Source: Cellulosimicrobium terreum
Lineage (GTDB): Bacteria > Actinomycetota > Actinomycetes > Actinomycetales > Cellulomonadaceae
Assembly (NCBI GenBank): GCA_014803435.1
Contig: JACYFD010000005.1
Coordinates: forward strand, 310,001 to 374,000
Length of the DNA: 64,000 nt
Reading direction: 5' to 3'
A model generated the notes under the pieces. That model saw only the letters and a list, made by a program, of their open reading frames with translations. It did not search any database and had not been told where the DNA came from. The translations under genes and the position numbers were made by a program. Below are positions 40,678-48,970 of this stretch, piece by piece; positions within the stretch are counted from its first letter, which is position 1; every line of letters starts with the position of its first letter.

Positions 40678-41914
40678 CGCAACCCTCGCTCGACCCGGTA
40701 CGCCCGCAGCTGGTCGAACGTGCCGTCGTCGACGCCGAACTCCAGCACCGGCGCCACCTGGTCGAACCACGACCGCGTGGAGGGGGTGATCTTGCGGGCC
40801 GCGGCCAGCATCGCGTCGGTGGTCACCGGCACCAGCGTGCCGCTGCTCATCGAGGCGGCCATCGCCTGCTGCAGCGCACTGGTCGACAGATGAGCGAGAT
40901 CGGCACCGGAGAAGCCTTCGGTGGCTGCCGCGACCGCGACGACGTCGACGTCGGCGGCCGGCTTGCCCTCCAGCGCGCCCTGGACGATCCCCGCGCGAGC
41001 GACCTGGTCCGGTGGCAGCACCAGCACCGTCTTGTCGATCCGGCCCGGTCGCCGTAGCGCGGAGTCGATGTCCCACGGCCGGTTCGTCGCGGCCAGGAAG
41101 TAGACACCGTCGTTCGCGCTGGACACCCCGTCGAGCTCTTCCAGGAGCTGGGTGACGAGCATGCGCATCGTCTGGGACCCGCCGCCACCGGAGGTGCGCC
41201 GACCGCCGAGCGCGTCGAACTCGTCGAAGAAGACGACGCACGGCGCCGCCGCCCGCGCGTCGCGGAACACGCTCTGGATCGCCTTCTCGCTCTCGCCCAT
41301 CCACCTGCTGAGCAGGTCCGCGAGCGTCACGTGGATGAACGACGCACCCAGGTCGCCCGCGATCGCCCTGGCGATGAAGGTCTTCCCGCACCCCGGCGGG
41401 CCTACATCAGCAGGGAGCCGCCGGGGGTCTGACCGAACGCGGCTGCCATCTCGGGATTGCGCAGCGGGGCGAGGAACGTCATGTCCAGGTGCTGCTTGAC
41501 CTCGGCGAGACCCGCGACGTCGGCCAGCGTCACGGCGGGACGCTCGGTGTCCCACGACGACGTCGACGCGCCCGGACCGGTGTCGTCGCGGTCCTGGGCA
41601 GCGGGGGTCGGCACCACCCCGGGACCGCTGTCGTGGCGTGTCGTCGGCGCGGCCGACGTGGCTGCGGCCTCGGCGGGAGGCGGCGAGCTCGAGGCCCGCA
41701 TCCGTGCTGCCACCAGGCGGGCGCGCAGCAGCCGTACCCGTCCCGGGTCACCGCCTCGCGCCTCGAGGGCCGTCAGCTCGGTGGCGGCACGGTCCGGGTC
41801 CTGCTCGAGCAGCAGCGTCACGAAGTCCTCGCGCAGCGCGAGGTTGTCGGGGTCGGCCTCCACCTCCAGCGCGATCACCGCGAGGAAGCCGTCGCCCGGA
41901 TCCGGCCCGGTCAT
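40674..41914 (-). pseudogene. AAA ATPase with a single-base frameshift at the Walker A motif
   Basis: Starting at ATG 41914 (overlapping the upstream stop as ATGA), about 170 residues are read: a short helical repeat-like N terminus, a Ser/Ala/Pro linker, then the AAA entry VTLADVAGLAEVKQHLDMTF to TPGGSLLM, where TAG (41404-41402) stops. Restoring one C on the coding strand (between 41402 and 41403) would give LLMYGPPGCGKTFIARAIAG and an open frame to 40674: Walker B CVVFFDEFDAL, sensor 1 LAATNRP, arginine finger RRPGRIDK. So it is a Cdc48/FtsH-like AAA protein, full length about 413 residues. A recent mutation or a sequencing error are both possible; the rest is intact, which favours the latter or a very recent event. 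Confidence 0.82.
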
Positions 41915-42354
41915 GACGCGGCCCCGTCGACCCACCCCTGGAGCAGGCCCAGGTTCGCCAGCGGGATGTAGTGACCGATCCGCGGATGGTCCAGCGTCAC
42001 ACCGACGACGCCGGCCTCACCGAACGAGGCGACGTAGTCGATCGCGGCCGGCATCGGCACCCCGAACAACGGCACGCCGTCGCCCTCCGACGCGACCAGG
42101 CCGAGGCCACGGGCAGCCTCGACCGCCCGACCGGCGCCGCTGTAGAGGCAGATCATCGGCCCCTGCGCGGAGGCCACGGCGTAGGGACGGGGCTGGTCGG
42201 AGGTGCCTCGTGCGATGAAGAACCAGGTCTCCAACCGGGTGACCTGCTGCCACAGGGCGATCTGCGCCGTCGTGTCTCCGGCGGGCGCTGCCCTGACCGC
42301 GGCGTCGAGGCGGTCCAGCTCCGCGAGCGCCTCAGGGTCGTTGTCTGCGGTCAT
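41911..42354 (-). CDS. SseB-like protein, first gene of the AAA/TPR cassette
   Basis: 147 residues: ALWQQVTRLETWFFIARG, RPYAVASAQGPMICLYSGAGRAVEAA and VGVTLDHPRIGHYIPLANLG resemble the N-terminal domain of SseB-type proteins. No catalytic motif. Its stop overlaps the AAA gene start. The three-gene set (SseB-like, AAA, TPR) looks like one transcription unit. I do not know its function; possible roles include a regulated chaperone or defence-like system. Confidence 0.65.
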   Translation of the reverse strand: MTADNDPEALAELDRLDAAVRAAPAGDTTAQIALWQQVTRLETWFFIARGTSDQPRPYAVASAQGPMICLYSGAGRAVEAARGLGLVASEGDGVPLFGVPMPAAIDYVASFGEAGVVGVTLDHPRIGHYIPLANLGLLQGWVDGAAS

Positions 42355-42468
42355 CGCGACTCCTCGTCCGTGTGCGAGCCGGACCAGGCGGTCCCTCGTC
42401 GAAGAGAAACCTTCTCATACCGTTCGCCGCCGCCAGGGCGGTGCCTACCGGAGCATGAGACGCCGGGA

Positions 42469-42497
42469 TTGTCCTACCGCGCGGGAGGCCCTAGGGT
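42469..42497 (+). promoter_or_regulatory. ykoEDC promoter
   Basis: TTGTCC at 42469-42474 and TAGGGT at 42492-42497 are separated by 17 bp, a good sigma-A-type promoter. Transcription would start near 42504, just before the riboswitch. Between 42355 and 42468 I see only the region upstream of the divergent SseB-like gene, including a TATGAG on minus that may be its -10. Confidence 0.7.
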
Positions 42498-42512
42498 CGG
42501 CTCCAACGCCCC

Positions 42513-42607
42513 CGGGGAGCGCACGAGCGCTGAGAGTGCAGGCCGGACACCCGTCCCACCTGCAGACCCGTGGAACCTGATCTGGTTCGTACCAGCGAAG
42601 GGAGCAG
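42513..42607 (+). promoter_or_regulatory. TPP riboswitch (thi-box)
   Basis: The conserved CTGAGA (42530-42535), ACCTGATCTGG (42575-42585) and GCGAAGGGA (42595-42603) segments in the correct order and spacing, closed by GGGG/CCC-type paired ends, identify a thiamin-diphosphate riboswitch. It lies in the leader of the ykoEDC operon, so transport should be shut off when TPP is plentiful. Confidence 0.95.
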
Positions 42608-42610
42608 GGC

Positions 42611-42687
42611 CGACGTCACCGTCCCTGCGCTCGTGCCCGCTCGCGCCTGCGCGCCGACGGGCGCGGGCGCGGGCCGTGGTGACGTCG
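42611..42687 (+). promoter_or_regulatory. Possible expression platform of the TPP riboswitch
   Basis: CGACGTCACC (42611-42620) and GGTGACGTCG (42678-42687) are perfectly complementary and enclose a GC-rich segment that can itself fold (GCGCGGGCGCGGGCC). The ykoE ATG lies at 42728, after GAAGGG. The switching mechanism cannot be told from sequence: control of translation is likely as no U-tract is present. Confidence 0.45.
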
Positions 42688-42727
42688 TCGTGCACCCGTC
42701 GCCCCGGGGCCCGACGAAGGGACCCGC

Positions 42728-43411
42728 ATGACCGAGCACAGCACCACCGGAACGAGCCGCCCCGCTCCCCCGGCCTCCCCCGGGACCGGCCCCGGCACGC
42801 GTCGTCGCGGCCTGACCCTGCACGAGACCGTCCTGATCGCCGTCCTGGGCGTCGTGTTCGGGTTCGTCTACTGGGCCTTCGTCCAGCTCTGGGCGCCGCT
42901 GCAGCTCGCGATGGGCCCGCTCGCCGACCTCGCCGCGAACGTGCTCGCGGGGGCCTGGATCGTCGTCGGGCCGCTCGCCACCTACATCGTGCGCAAGCCC
43001 GGGGTGGGGATCCTCGCCGAGACGCTGGCCGCTCTCGTCGAGGTCGTCTTCCTGGCCTCGCCGGTCGGCCCGACGCTCCTGCTCGTGGGGCTGGTGCAGG
43101 GCGCGGGTGCGGAGCTGCCCTTCGCGCTCACGCGCTACCGGCGGTACGGGTGGTGGGTGTTCGTCGCGTCCGGGCTGAGCGCCGCGCTCGTGACGTTCGC
43201 GTTCAACGCCGTGCGCTACGGGTGGCTGGGACAGGACTACGCGATGCTGCGCCTCGCGATCCAGGTCGTCTCGTGCGTCGTGCTGTGCGGCATCGCCGCG
43301 CGCCTGCTCGGTGACGCGCTCGCGCGCACGGGCGCCCTCGACGCGTTCGCCATCGGCACGGCCGGCCCGAGCGGCACGCGGCGCACGCGCCGCACCCGGC
43401 CCCGTGGCTGA
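42728..43411 (+). CDS. ykoE: YkoE: substrate-binding S component of a thiamin-precursor ECF-type transporter
   Basis: 227 residues, about six membrane helices. ETVLIAVLGVVFGFVYWAFVQLWAPL at the N terminus and VGLVQGAGAELPFAL are characteristic. YkoE binds a thiamin precursor (HMP or thiamin). The gene follows the TPP riboswitch and leads the ykoE-ykoD-ykoC operon; its stop overlaps the ykoD GTG. C terminus is Arg/Thr-rich. Confidence 0.9.
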   Translation: MTEHSTTGTSRPAPPASPGTGPGTRRRGLTLHETVLIAVLGVVFGFVYWAFVQLWAPLQLAMGPLADLAANVLAGAWIVVGPLATYIVRKPGVGILAETLAALVEVVFLASPVGPTLLLVGLVQGAGAELPFALTRYRRYGWWVFVASGLSAALVTFAFNAVRYGWLGQDYAMLRLAIQVVSCVVLCGIAARLLGDALARTGALDAFAIGTAGPSGTRRTRRTRPRG

Positions 43412-45125
43412 CGCCGTCCGGGTCCGGGGACTGACCGTCGACGTGGGCCACGACCGCACACCCGTGCTCGACGACGTCGGCTTCGTCGTCCCGGCCGGCT
43501 CGAGCCTGCTCGTGGTCGGGCCCTCGGGGTGCGGCAAGTCGACGCTGCTGCGCGTGCTCGTGGGCGTGGTGCCGCAGACCCTGCCCGGCGTCGTCGCGGG
43601 CGAGGTGAGCGTCGTCGGGCAGGATCCGCGTGCGGTCCCCGTGCCTCGACTCGCGGCGAGCGTCGGGCTCGTCCAGCAGAGTCCGGGCGACCAGCTGTGC
43701 CTGGGCGTCGTCGACGAGGAGCTGCGGTTCGCGCTCGAGAACCGCGGGGCCGACGTCGCCGGCATGGACGAACGCCTGGAGGGCGCGCTCGGCGCCGTCG
43801 GCGCCGCGCACCTGGCCGGCCGTGCCACGCACGAGCTCTCGGGCGGGGAGGCGCAACGGGTCGCCCTCGCCGCCGCGCTCGTCACCGACCCGGAGCTGCT
43901 CGTGCTCGACGAACCGACGTCGCTGCTCGACCCGGCGGGCGCCCATGAGATCGGTCGGCTCGTCACCGGCCTCGTCGCCCCGGTACCTGGTCCGGTCCCG
44001 GGGCAGGTCGCCGCCCGCAGCGTCGTCGTCGTCGAGCACCGCCTCGACGAGCTCGGTCGGCTGCCGGACGCGACCCTCGTCCTCGACCACGACGGCCGCG
44101 CGCTCGCGCACGGCCCGACGGCCGAGGTGCTGCGCGCGCACGCCGACGCCCTGCTCGGCCTCGGGTGCCGGCTCCCGCTCGACGTGCACCTCGAGGCGGC
44201 GGGAGCGCCCGGCCCGCTCGACGACCCGCGCACCGACGACTGGCTCGTGGCGAGCGCGGGCGGCTACCCGGGACCGGTCGCTGCACCGCCGGTGCCGTCG
44301 CCGGCGTCGGAGGGGCCGGAGGGGCCGGAGGGGCCGGAGGGGCCGGAGGGCTCGGCTCTGACCGCCCGCGGACTCACCGTCCACCGCCGCGGCCAGGCGG
44401 TCGTGCACGACGTCGACCTCGACCTCGAACCCGGTGCGCTGCTCGCCGTCGTCGGGCCGAACGGGGGTGGCAAGTCCACGCTCCTGCGCGGGCTCGCCGG
44501 GCTCGAGCGCACGACGGGGACCGTCACGACACCCGGCGACGTCCCGGTCACGATGGTCTTCCAGAACCCCGAGCACCAGCTCCTCGCGCGCACGGTGCGC
44601 GAGGAGGTCGCGTGGTCGGTCCGGCTCGCGGGCCTCGACGACCCGGCGGGGCGCGTCGATCGCACGCTGGCCGAGTTCGGGCTCACCTCGCACGCCGACG
44701 CGAGCCCGTTCCGGCTCTCGGGCGGGCAGCAGCGTCGGCTGTCGCTCGCGACCGCGACGGTGCTCGACCCGGGCGTGCTGCTCGCGGACGAGCCGACGTT
44801 CGGGCTCGACGGCGCCCAGACCCGCGCCACCGCCGCCGTGCTGCGCGGCCTCGCGGACGCCGGCACCGCCGTCGGGCTCGTCACGCACGACCTGATGCTC
44901 GTCGCGCAGGTCGCGGACCGGGTCGCGGTGGTCGTGGACGGTCGGGTGGTCGCCGAGGGCGGGGTCGCGCAGGTGCTGTCGGACGACGCGCTGTGCGCGC
45001 GTGCTCGCCTCGCCCGCCCGCCGCTGCTCGACTGGTGGGTCCGGACGGGGCGGGATCGCGGGGTCGGCCTGCGGGCGCTCGGCACGGTGCTCAGCTCGGA
45101 GCTCGACACGGTGCGCGCGTCATGA
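43404..45125 (+). CDS. ykoD: YkoD: fused double ABC ATPase of the ECF transporter
   Basis: 573 residues with two ABC domains. First: Walker A VGPSGCGKSTLLRVLVG, signature LSGGEAQRVALAAALV, Walker B LLVLDEPTSLLDP. Second (from about residue 320): Walker A VGPNGGGKSTLLRGLAG, signature LSGGQQRRLSLATAT. The domains are joined by a linker with a tandem EGP repeat (DNA (GAGGGGCCG)x4 at 44310-44345). Energises uptake. GTG start overlaps ykoE by 8 nt. Confidence 0.93.
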   Translation: MADAVRVRGLTVDVGHDRTPVLDDVGFVVPAGSSLLVVGPSGCGKSTLLRVLVGVVPQTLPGVVAGEVSVVGQDPRAVPVPRLAASVGLVQQSPGDQLCLGVVDEELRFALENRGADVAGMDERLEGALGAVGAAHLAGRATHELSGGEAQRVALAAALVTDPELLVLDEPTSLLDPAGAHEIGRLVTGLVAPVPGPVPGQVAARSVVVVEHRLDELGRLPDATLVLDHDGRALAHGPTAEVLRAHADALLGLGCRLPLDVHLEAAGAPGPLDDPRTDDWLVASAGGYPGPVAAPPVPSPASEGPEGPEGPEGPEGSALTARGLTVHRRGQAVVHDVDLDLEPGALLAVVGPNGGGKSTLLRGLAGLERTTGTVTTPGDVPVTMVFQNPEHQLLARTVREEVAWSVRLAGLDDPAGRVDRTLAEFGLTSHADASPFRLSGGQQRRLSLATATVLDPGVLLADEPTFGLDGAQTRATAAVLRGLADAGTAVGLVTHDLMLVAQVADRVAVVVDGRVVAEGGVAQVLSDDALCARARLARPPLLDWWVRTGRDRGVGLRALGTVLSSELDTVRAS

Positions 45126-45895
45126 CGCCGCTCGAGCGGTGGAACCCGACGGTGAAGCTCGCCGTGGTGCTCGTGCTGTCCACCGCGGCGCTCCTCGTGA
45201 CCGACCCCGTCACCCCGGCCGTCGGCTACGTCCTCGCGCTCGGCGCACTGCTCGCGCTGGGGCGCGTACCGGTGCGCACCGTGGCGCTCGCCCACGTCCC
45301 GTTCCTGGTGTTCGGGGCGAGCCTGCTCGTCGTCAACGTCGCCACGCGCCCCGGTGGGGAGCAGGTCGCGGTGGGGCCGTTCACGGTCGGCGTGGACGGC
45401 CTCGCCCTCGGTCTGTCCCTCGCGCTGCGCACCCTGTTCGTCGGCATGCTCTCCGTCACGCTCGTCCTGACCACCGAGCCGGTCCGCCTCATGACGAGCC
45501 TGCACCAGCACGCGCGGCTCCCTGCGTCGTGGACGTTCGCGGTGCTCGCGGCGCACCGGCTGCTGACGGAGCTGCCCGAGGTGTGGCACACGGTCCGGTG
45601 CGCCCAGGCCGTGCGAGACCCCCGGCGTCGCCGAGGGCACCTCCCCCGCTCCCCGCGGGCGCTCGCGACCGCCGCCTTCGCCCTCCTGGTCGGAGCGATC
45701 CGGCGTGCGGAGCGCATCGCGATCGCGCTCGAGTCGCGCGGTCTCGGCTCCGGACCGCGGACCACCGCGCGACCGGTCCCGCTCGCGCGCGGCGACCTCG
45801 CCGCAGCGCTCGCCGCCCTCGTCCTGGCCGGCGCGGTCGTGGCGGCGGGAGCGTACGGGGGGTGGCTGACCGGCGTCGGGCGCCTGACCGCGTGA
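45122..45895 (+). CDS. ykoC: YkoC: T component (transmembrane) of the ECF transporter
   Basis: 257 residues, six helices. Begins LERWNPTVKLAVVLVLSTAALL; the AAHRLLTELPEVW and RAERIAIALESRGLG segments are the coupling-helix motifs of T components. ATG overlaps the ykoD stop (ATGA). Ends 8 bp before the convergent M23 peptidase gene. Confidence 0.93.
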   Translation: MTPLERWNPTVKLAVVLVLSTAALLVTDPVTPAVGYVLALGALLALGRVPVRTVALAHVPFLVFGASLLVVNVATRPGGEQVAVGPFTVGVDGLALGLSLALRTLFVGMLSVTLVLTTEPVRLMTSLHQHARLPASWTFAVLAAHRLLTELPEVWHTVRCAQAVRDPRRRRGHLPRSPRALATAAFALLVGAIRRAERIAIALESRGLGSGPRTTARPVPLARGDLAAALAALVLAGAVVAAGAYGGWLTGVGRLTA

Positions 45896-45903
45896 TCACT
45901 CCG

Positions 45904-46587
45904 TCAGACCGGCTCGACGACGTCCGCCTCGCCCGGTACGCCACGGTCGACCATGACGGGAACGCCGCGGCGGCGCGGCCACCTCCGGAACGCGGTGAAG
46001 GTGATCGGCAGGCCGTGCGCCGCATAGGGGTCGAGCCCGTCCATCGCCTGCACGTGCACGTGCGGCTGCGTCGAGTTCCCGGAGTTCCCGCACGCGCCGA
46101 CCTGCTGCCCCGTGGCCACCCGGTCCCCGACGGCGACGACCGGCGAGCCCGCCCGCAGGTGCGCCAGCACGACGAACGCGCGAGTACCGGCACGTCCGCG
46201 GTCGAGCTCGACGATCACGTGGTTGCCCGCGAGTGCGCCCGCACCGCTGCGGGCGCGGGCAGCCTGCGTGAGCGCGTACCCGATCAGGGCCGACGGCGAG
46301 CGCCGGGCCTCGTGGTCGGGCTCACCGTCGTGGATGGCCACCACCCGGCCGGACGCCGGTGCGAGCACGGGCACGCCGAAACCGACGAACCGTTCGGGCG
46401 GCTCCGTGCCCAGCGCCGTGCGCCAGTCCCGCACGCTCGCCGAGCGTCCGTCACGGACGGCGACGAAGTCGATCGCGTACGTGGTCGCGAACAGGTGGGT
46501 GCCGTGGCTGGGCACGCGCCGGGCCGGGCTGTTCTCCACGCGCCACGTCCCGCGGAAGGGCAGGGCCAGCTCGACGACGTCGGTCAC
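45904..46587 (-). CDS. M23-family metallopeptidase-like protein (cytoplasmic form)
   Basis: 227 residues. LysM-less M23 domain with HGTHLFATTYAIDFV (HxnD metal ligands), GFGVPVLAPASGRV, AGNHVIVELD, and QPHVHVQAM. No signal peptide or membrane helix is visible, unlike most murein hydrolases of this family, so its target is unclear. The GTG at 46587 has GGAGGAG upstream. It starts 16 nt after hisS on the same strand, so is probably its operon partner. Confidence 0.78.
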   Translation of the reverse strand: MTDVVELALPFRGTWRVENSPARRVPSHGTHLFATTYAIDFVAVRDGRSASVRDWRTALGTEPPERFVGFGVPVLAPASGRVVAIHDGEPDHEARRSPSALIGYALTQAARARSGAGALAGNHVIVELDRGRAGTRAFVVLAHLRAGSPVVAVGDRVATGQQVGACGNSGNSTQPHVHVQAMDGLDPYAAHGLPITFTAFRRWPRRRGVPVMVDRGVPGEADVVEPV

Positions 46588-46603
46588 GACCACTCCTCCG
46601 CCG

Positions 46604-48013
46604 TCAGTCCGTCGCAGGGACCACCCGCGGCCACAGGTCATCAGCGGGCGGGGCCCACGTCGCGGCGTCGGCCTCGACCTGGTCGCCCGAGCGGATGTCC
46701 TTGACCTGGTCGGGGCGAGGCTCGGACTCCAACGTTCCGTCGCCGCCGCTCGTCCCCGCGCCGGGGAACCAGACGAACGGGATGCCGCGCCGGTCGGCAT
46801 AGCGGATCTGCTTGCCGAACTTCGCCGCCGCGGGGGCGACCTCGACGGGGATGCCGCGCGCGCGCAGGGCCGCCGCGATCGCGTCCGACGCGGGCCGCGT
46901 CTCCTCGCTCGACACGGCGACGACGACGGCGCTCGGCACCGACCGCGTCGCGCGCACGAGCCCCGCGGACAGCAGGCGGGACACGAGGCGCGACACCCCG
47001 ATCGACAGGCCGACGCCCGGGTAGGTGTTCGCGCCGTCGGAGGCGAGGGTGTCGTACCGGCCGCCCGAGCAGATCGACCCGAGCTGCTCGTGGCCGACGA
47101 GCACGGTCTCGTAGACCGAGCCGGTGTAGTAGTCGAGTCCCCGCGCGATCTTGAGGTCCGCCACCACGACGCCCGGTGCGCGCGTGCTCGCCGCCTCGAT
47201 CAGCGCACCGAGCTCGGCCAGACCGGTCTCGAGGAGCTCGCTCTCGACACCGCGGTCGGCCGCGAGCGCCCGCACGCGGTCGACGACGGTGACGTCGCTC
47301 CCGCTGATCGCCGCGAGCGCGAGGCACGCCTCGGCCTGCTCGGGCGTCGTCCCCGCCTCGGCGACGAGCAGCGCGGCGACCTTCTCGGGTCCGACCTTGT
47401 CGAGCTTATCGATCTGGCGCAGCACGTCGTCGACGGCGTCGATCCCGAGCCCTCGGTAGAAGCCCTCCGCGACGCGCCGGTTGTTGACCAGGACCCGCAC
47501 CTCGGGCACCCCGATGTCACGCAGCGCACCGAGCGCCTCGGCCATGACGAGCGGGAGCTCGACCTCGTAGTGGTACGGCAGCTCGCCCGCACCGACGACG
47601 TCGATGTCCGCCTGGGCGAACTCGCGGAAGCGCCCGTCCTGGGGGCGCTCGCCCCGCCAGACCTTCTGGATCTGGTAGCGCTTGAAGGGGAACGCGAGGT
47701 GCCCGGCGTTCTCGAGCACGTAGCGCGCGAACGGGACCGTGAGGTCGAAGTGCAGGCCGAGCTGCTTGTCGGCCTTGCTGCTGCGGGCCGGCTCCCCCTC
47801 GGCGTCCTCCTGCAGGCGGCGCAGGACGTAGACCTCCTTGGACGTCTCGCCCTTGCGCAGGAGCTGGTCGAGCGGCTCGACCGCCCGCGTCTCGATCCCG
47901 CCGAACCCGTGCAGCTCGAACACCCGGCGCAACGTGTCGAGGACGTGCTGCTCGACGATCCGGCCGTCGGGGAGCCATTCGGGGAAACCGGAGAGGGGGG
48001 TGGGGCGCGCCAT
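46604..48013 (-). CDS. hisS: Histidyl-tRNA synthetase
   Basis: 469 residues. Class II core: motif 2 KRYQIQKVWRGERPQDGRFREFAQADIDVVG region (in shorter pieces, KVWRGERPQDGRFREF and QADIDVVG), histidine-binding GLDYYTGSVYE, anticodon-binding domain at the C terminus with AVVVAVSSEETRPASDAIAA. ATG 48013 chosen by GGGAAG 9 nt upstream; an in-frame ATG 9 nt earlier would overlap that ribosome site. A C-terminal extension of about 30 residues ends WPRVVPATD. Confidence 0.94.
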   Translation of the reverse strand: MARPTPLSGFPEWLPDGRIVEQHVLDTLRRVFELHGFGGIETRAVEPLDQLLRKGETSKEVYVLRRLQEDAEGEPARSSKADKQLGLHFDLTVPFARYVLENAGHLAFPFKRYQIQKVWRGERPQDGRFREFAQADIDVVGAGELPYHYEVELPLVMAEALGALRDIGVPEVRVLVNNRRVAEGFYRGLGIDAVDDVLRQIDKLDKVGPEKVAALLVAEAGTTPEQAEACLALAAISGSDVTVVDRVRALAADRGVESELLETGLAELGALIEAASTRAPGVVVADLKIARGLDYYTGSVYETVLVGHEQLGSICSGGRYDTLASDGANTYPGVGLSIGVSRLVSRLLSAGLVRATRSVPSAVVVAVSSEETRPASDAIAAALRARGIPVEVAPAAAKFGKQIRYADRRGIPFVWFPGAGTSGGDGTLESEPRPDQVKDIRSGDQVEADAATWAPPADDLWPRVVPATD

Positions 48014-48056
48014 GGTCCACATCTTCCCAGACGACGGGCCCGCGCCCGCACCCGGT

Positions 48057-48794
48057 TCAGCGCAGGAACGGGTTCGTGCCCAGCTCCCGCGCCATCGTCG
48101 TGGCCGGGCCGTGGCCCGGCAGCACGTCCCAGCGCGGGTCCAGGTGCCCGACGACGTCCCGCAGGGTCCGCGCCATCGTCGCGCCGTCACCGCCGGGGAG
48201 GTCGGTACGCCCGACGGACCCGGCGAACAGGACGTCGCCGGCGAGCACCACGCCGTCCCCCGGCGCCCCCACCAGGTAGAGCGTCGAGCCCTCCGTGTGT
48301 CCCGGGGCGGGCACGGCGCGCAGGAACTGGTGCCCGGTGCCGAGGCCGAGGGCGCTCCCGAGATCGATCCCGACCCCGGCGGGGCCGTCGAACGGCTCGA
48401 CGACGCGCGGCTCGCGGTAGTCCTCGGCCCGAGCGCCCGCCGCGCGCAGGGCCGCGCCCAACGGGCCGGACACGAGGCGGCCCCCGGTCGCGCCCGGGCC
48501 CGGGCGCTCGATCGTGCCGAACGGGTCCGCGAGGCGGTACGCGTCGGCGGCGTGGAGCACGAGCGGCACGTCGAACCGTTCGCACAGCGTGGCCGCGTCC
48601 CACGTGTGATCGACGTGCCCGTGCGTCGCGAGGACCGCTCGCGGGACGAGCCCACGCGCGCGGACGAGCTCCGCGACGTCGTCGGCCACCCCCGCGCCGG
48701 CGTCGACCACGACGCACTGCCCGTCGCCCGCCGACACGACCGCGCAGTTCGTGCCGAAGACCGGCGCGACGACGACGTGCACCGTGAACATCAT
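48057..48794 (-). CDS. MBL-fold hydrolase (glyoxalase II-like)
   Basis: 245 residues. The metallo-beta-lactamase motif THGHVDHTWD (HxHxDH), the later metal ligands in PAPGHTEGST, GDVLFAGSVGRTDL, and the C-terminal LPGHGPATTM identify the fold. Similar proteins are called hydroxyacylglutathione hydrolase-like; actinobacteria use mycothiol instead of glutathione, so the true substrate is unknown. ATG 48794, with a second ATG next to it at 48791. A TACGCT box is at 48821-48816. Confidence 0.85.
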   Translation of the reverse strand: MMFTVHVVVAPVFGTNCAVVSAGDGQCVVVDAGAGVADDVAELVRARGLVPRAVLATHGHVDHTWDAATLCERFDVPLVLHAADAYRLADPFGTIERPGPGATGGRLVSGPLGAALRAAGARAEDYREPRVVEPFDGPAGVGIDLGSALGLGTGHQFLRAVPAPGHTEGSTLYLVGAPGDGVVLAGDVLFAGSVGRTDLPGGDGATMARTLRDVVGHLDPRWDVLPGHGPATTMARELGTNPFLR

Positions 48795-48893
48795 CGCCAC
48801 CTCGTCATGACGGCGAGCGTAGTGCGCCCACGGTCGAGACCGGACCGTGACCTGCAGGCCGAGAATCCGCAGGGCTCTCGGGCCGGTGGTGCC

Positions 48894-48899
48894 TAGACT
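48894..48899 (+). promoter_or_regulatory. -10 box of the peptidyl-prolyl isomerase operon
   Basis: TAGACT on the plus strand; transcript would begin near 48906 with a leader of about 65 nt. Confidence 0.4.
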
Positions 48900-48970
48900 G
48901 TCCCGTACCGACCGCGGGAACACCACGGTCGACTGTGCGTGCCGTCATGGCGGACGACCGAGGAGCTGGG

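Noticed and set aside
45489-46193. Minus-strand frame opposite ykoC and into the M23 gene
   Set aside because: Different frame from the M23 gene, no motif, and codon pattern of a shadow.
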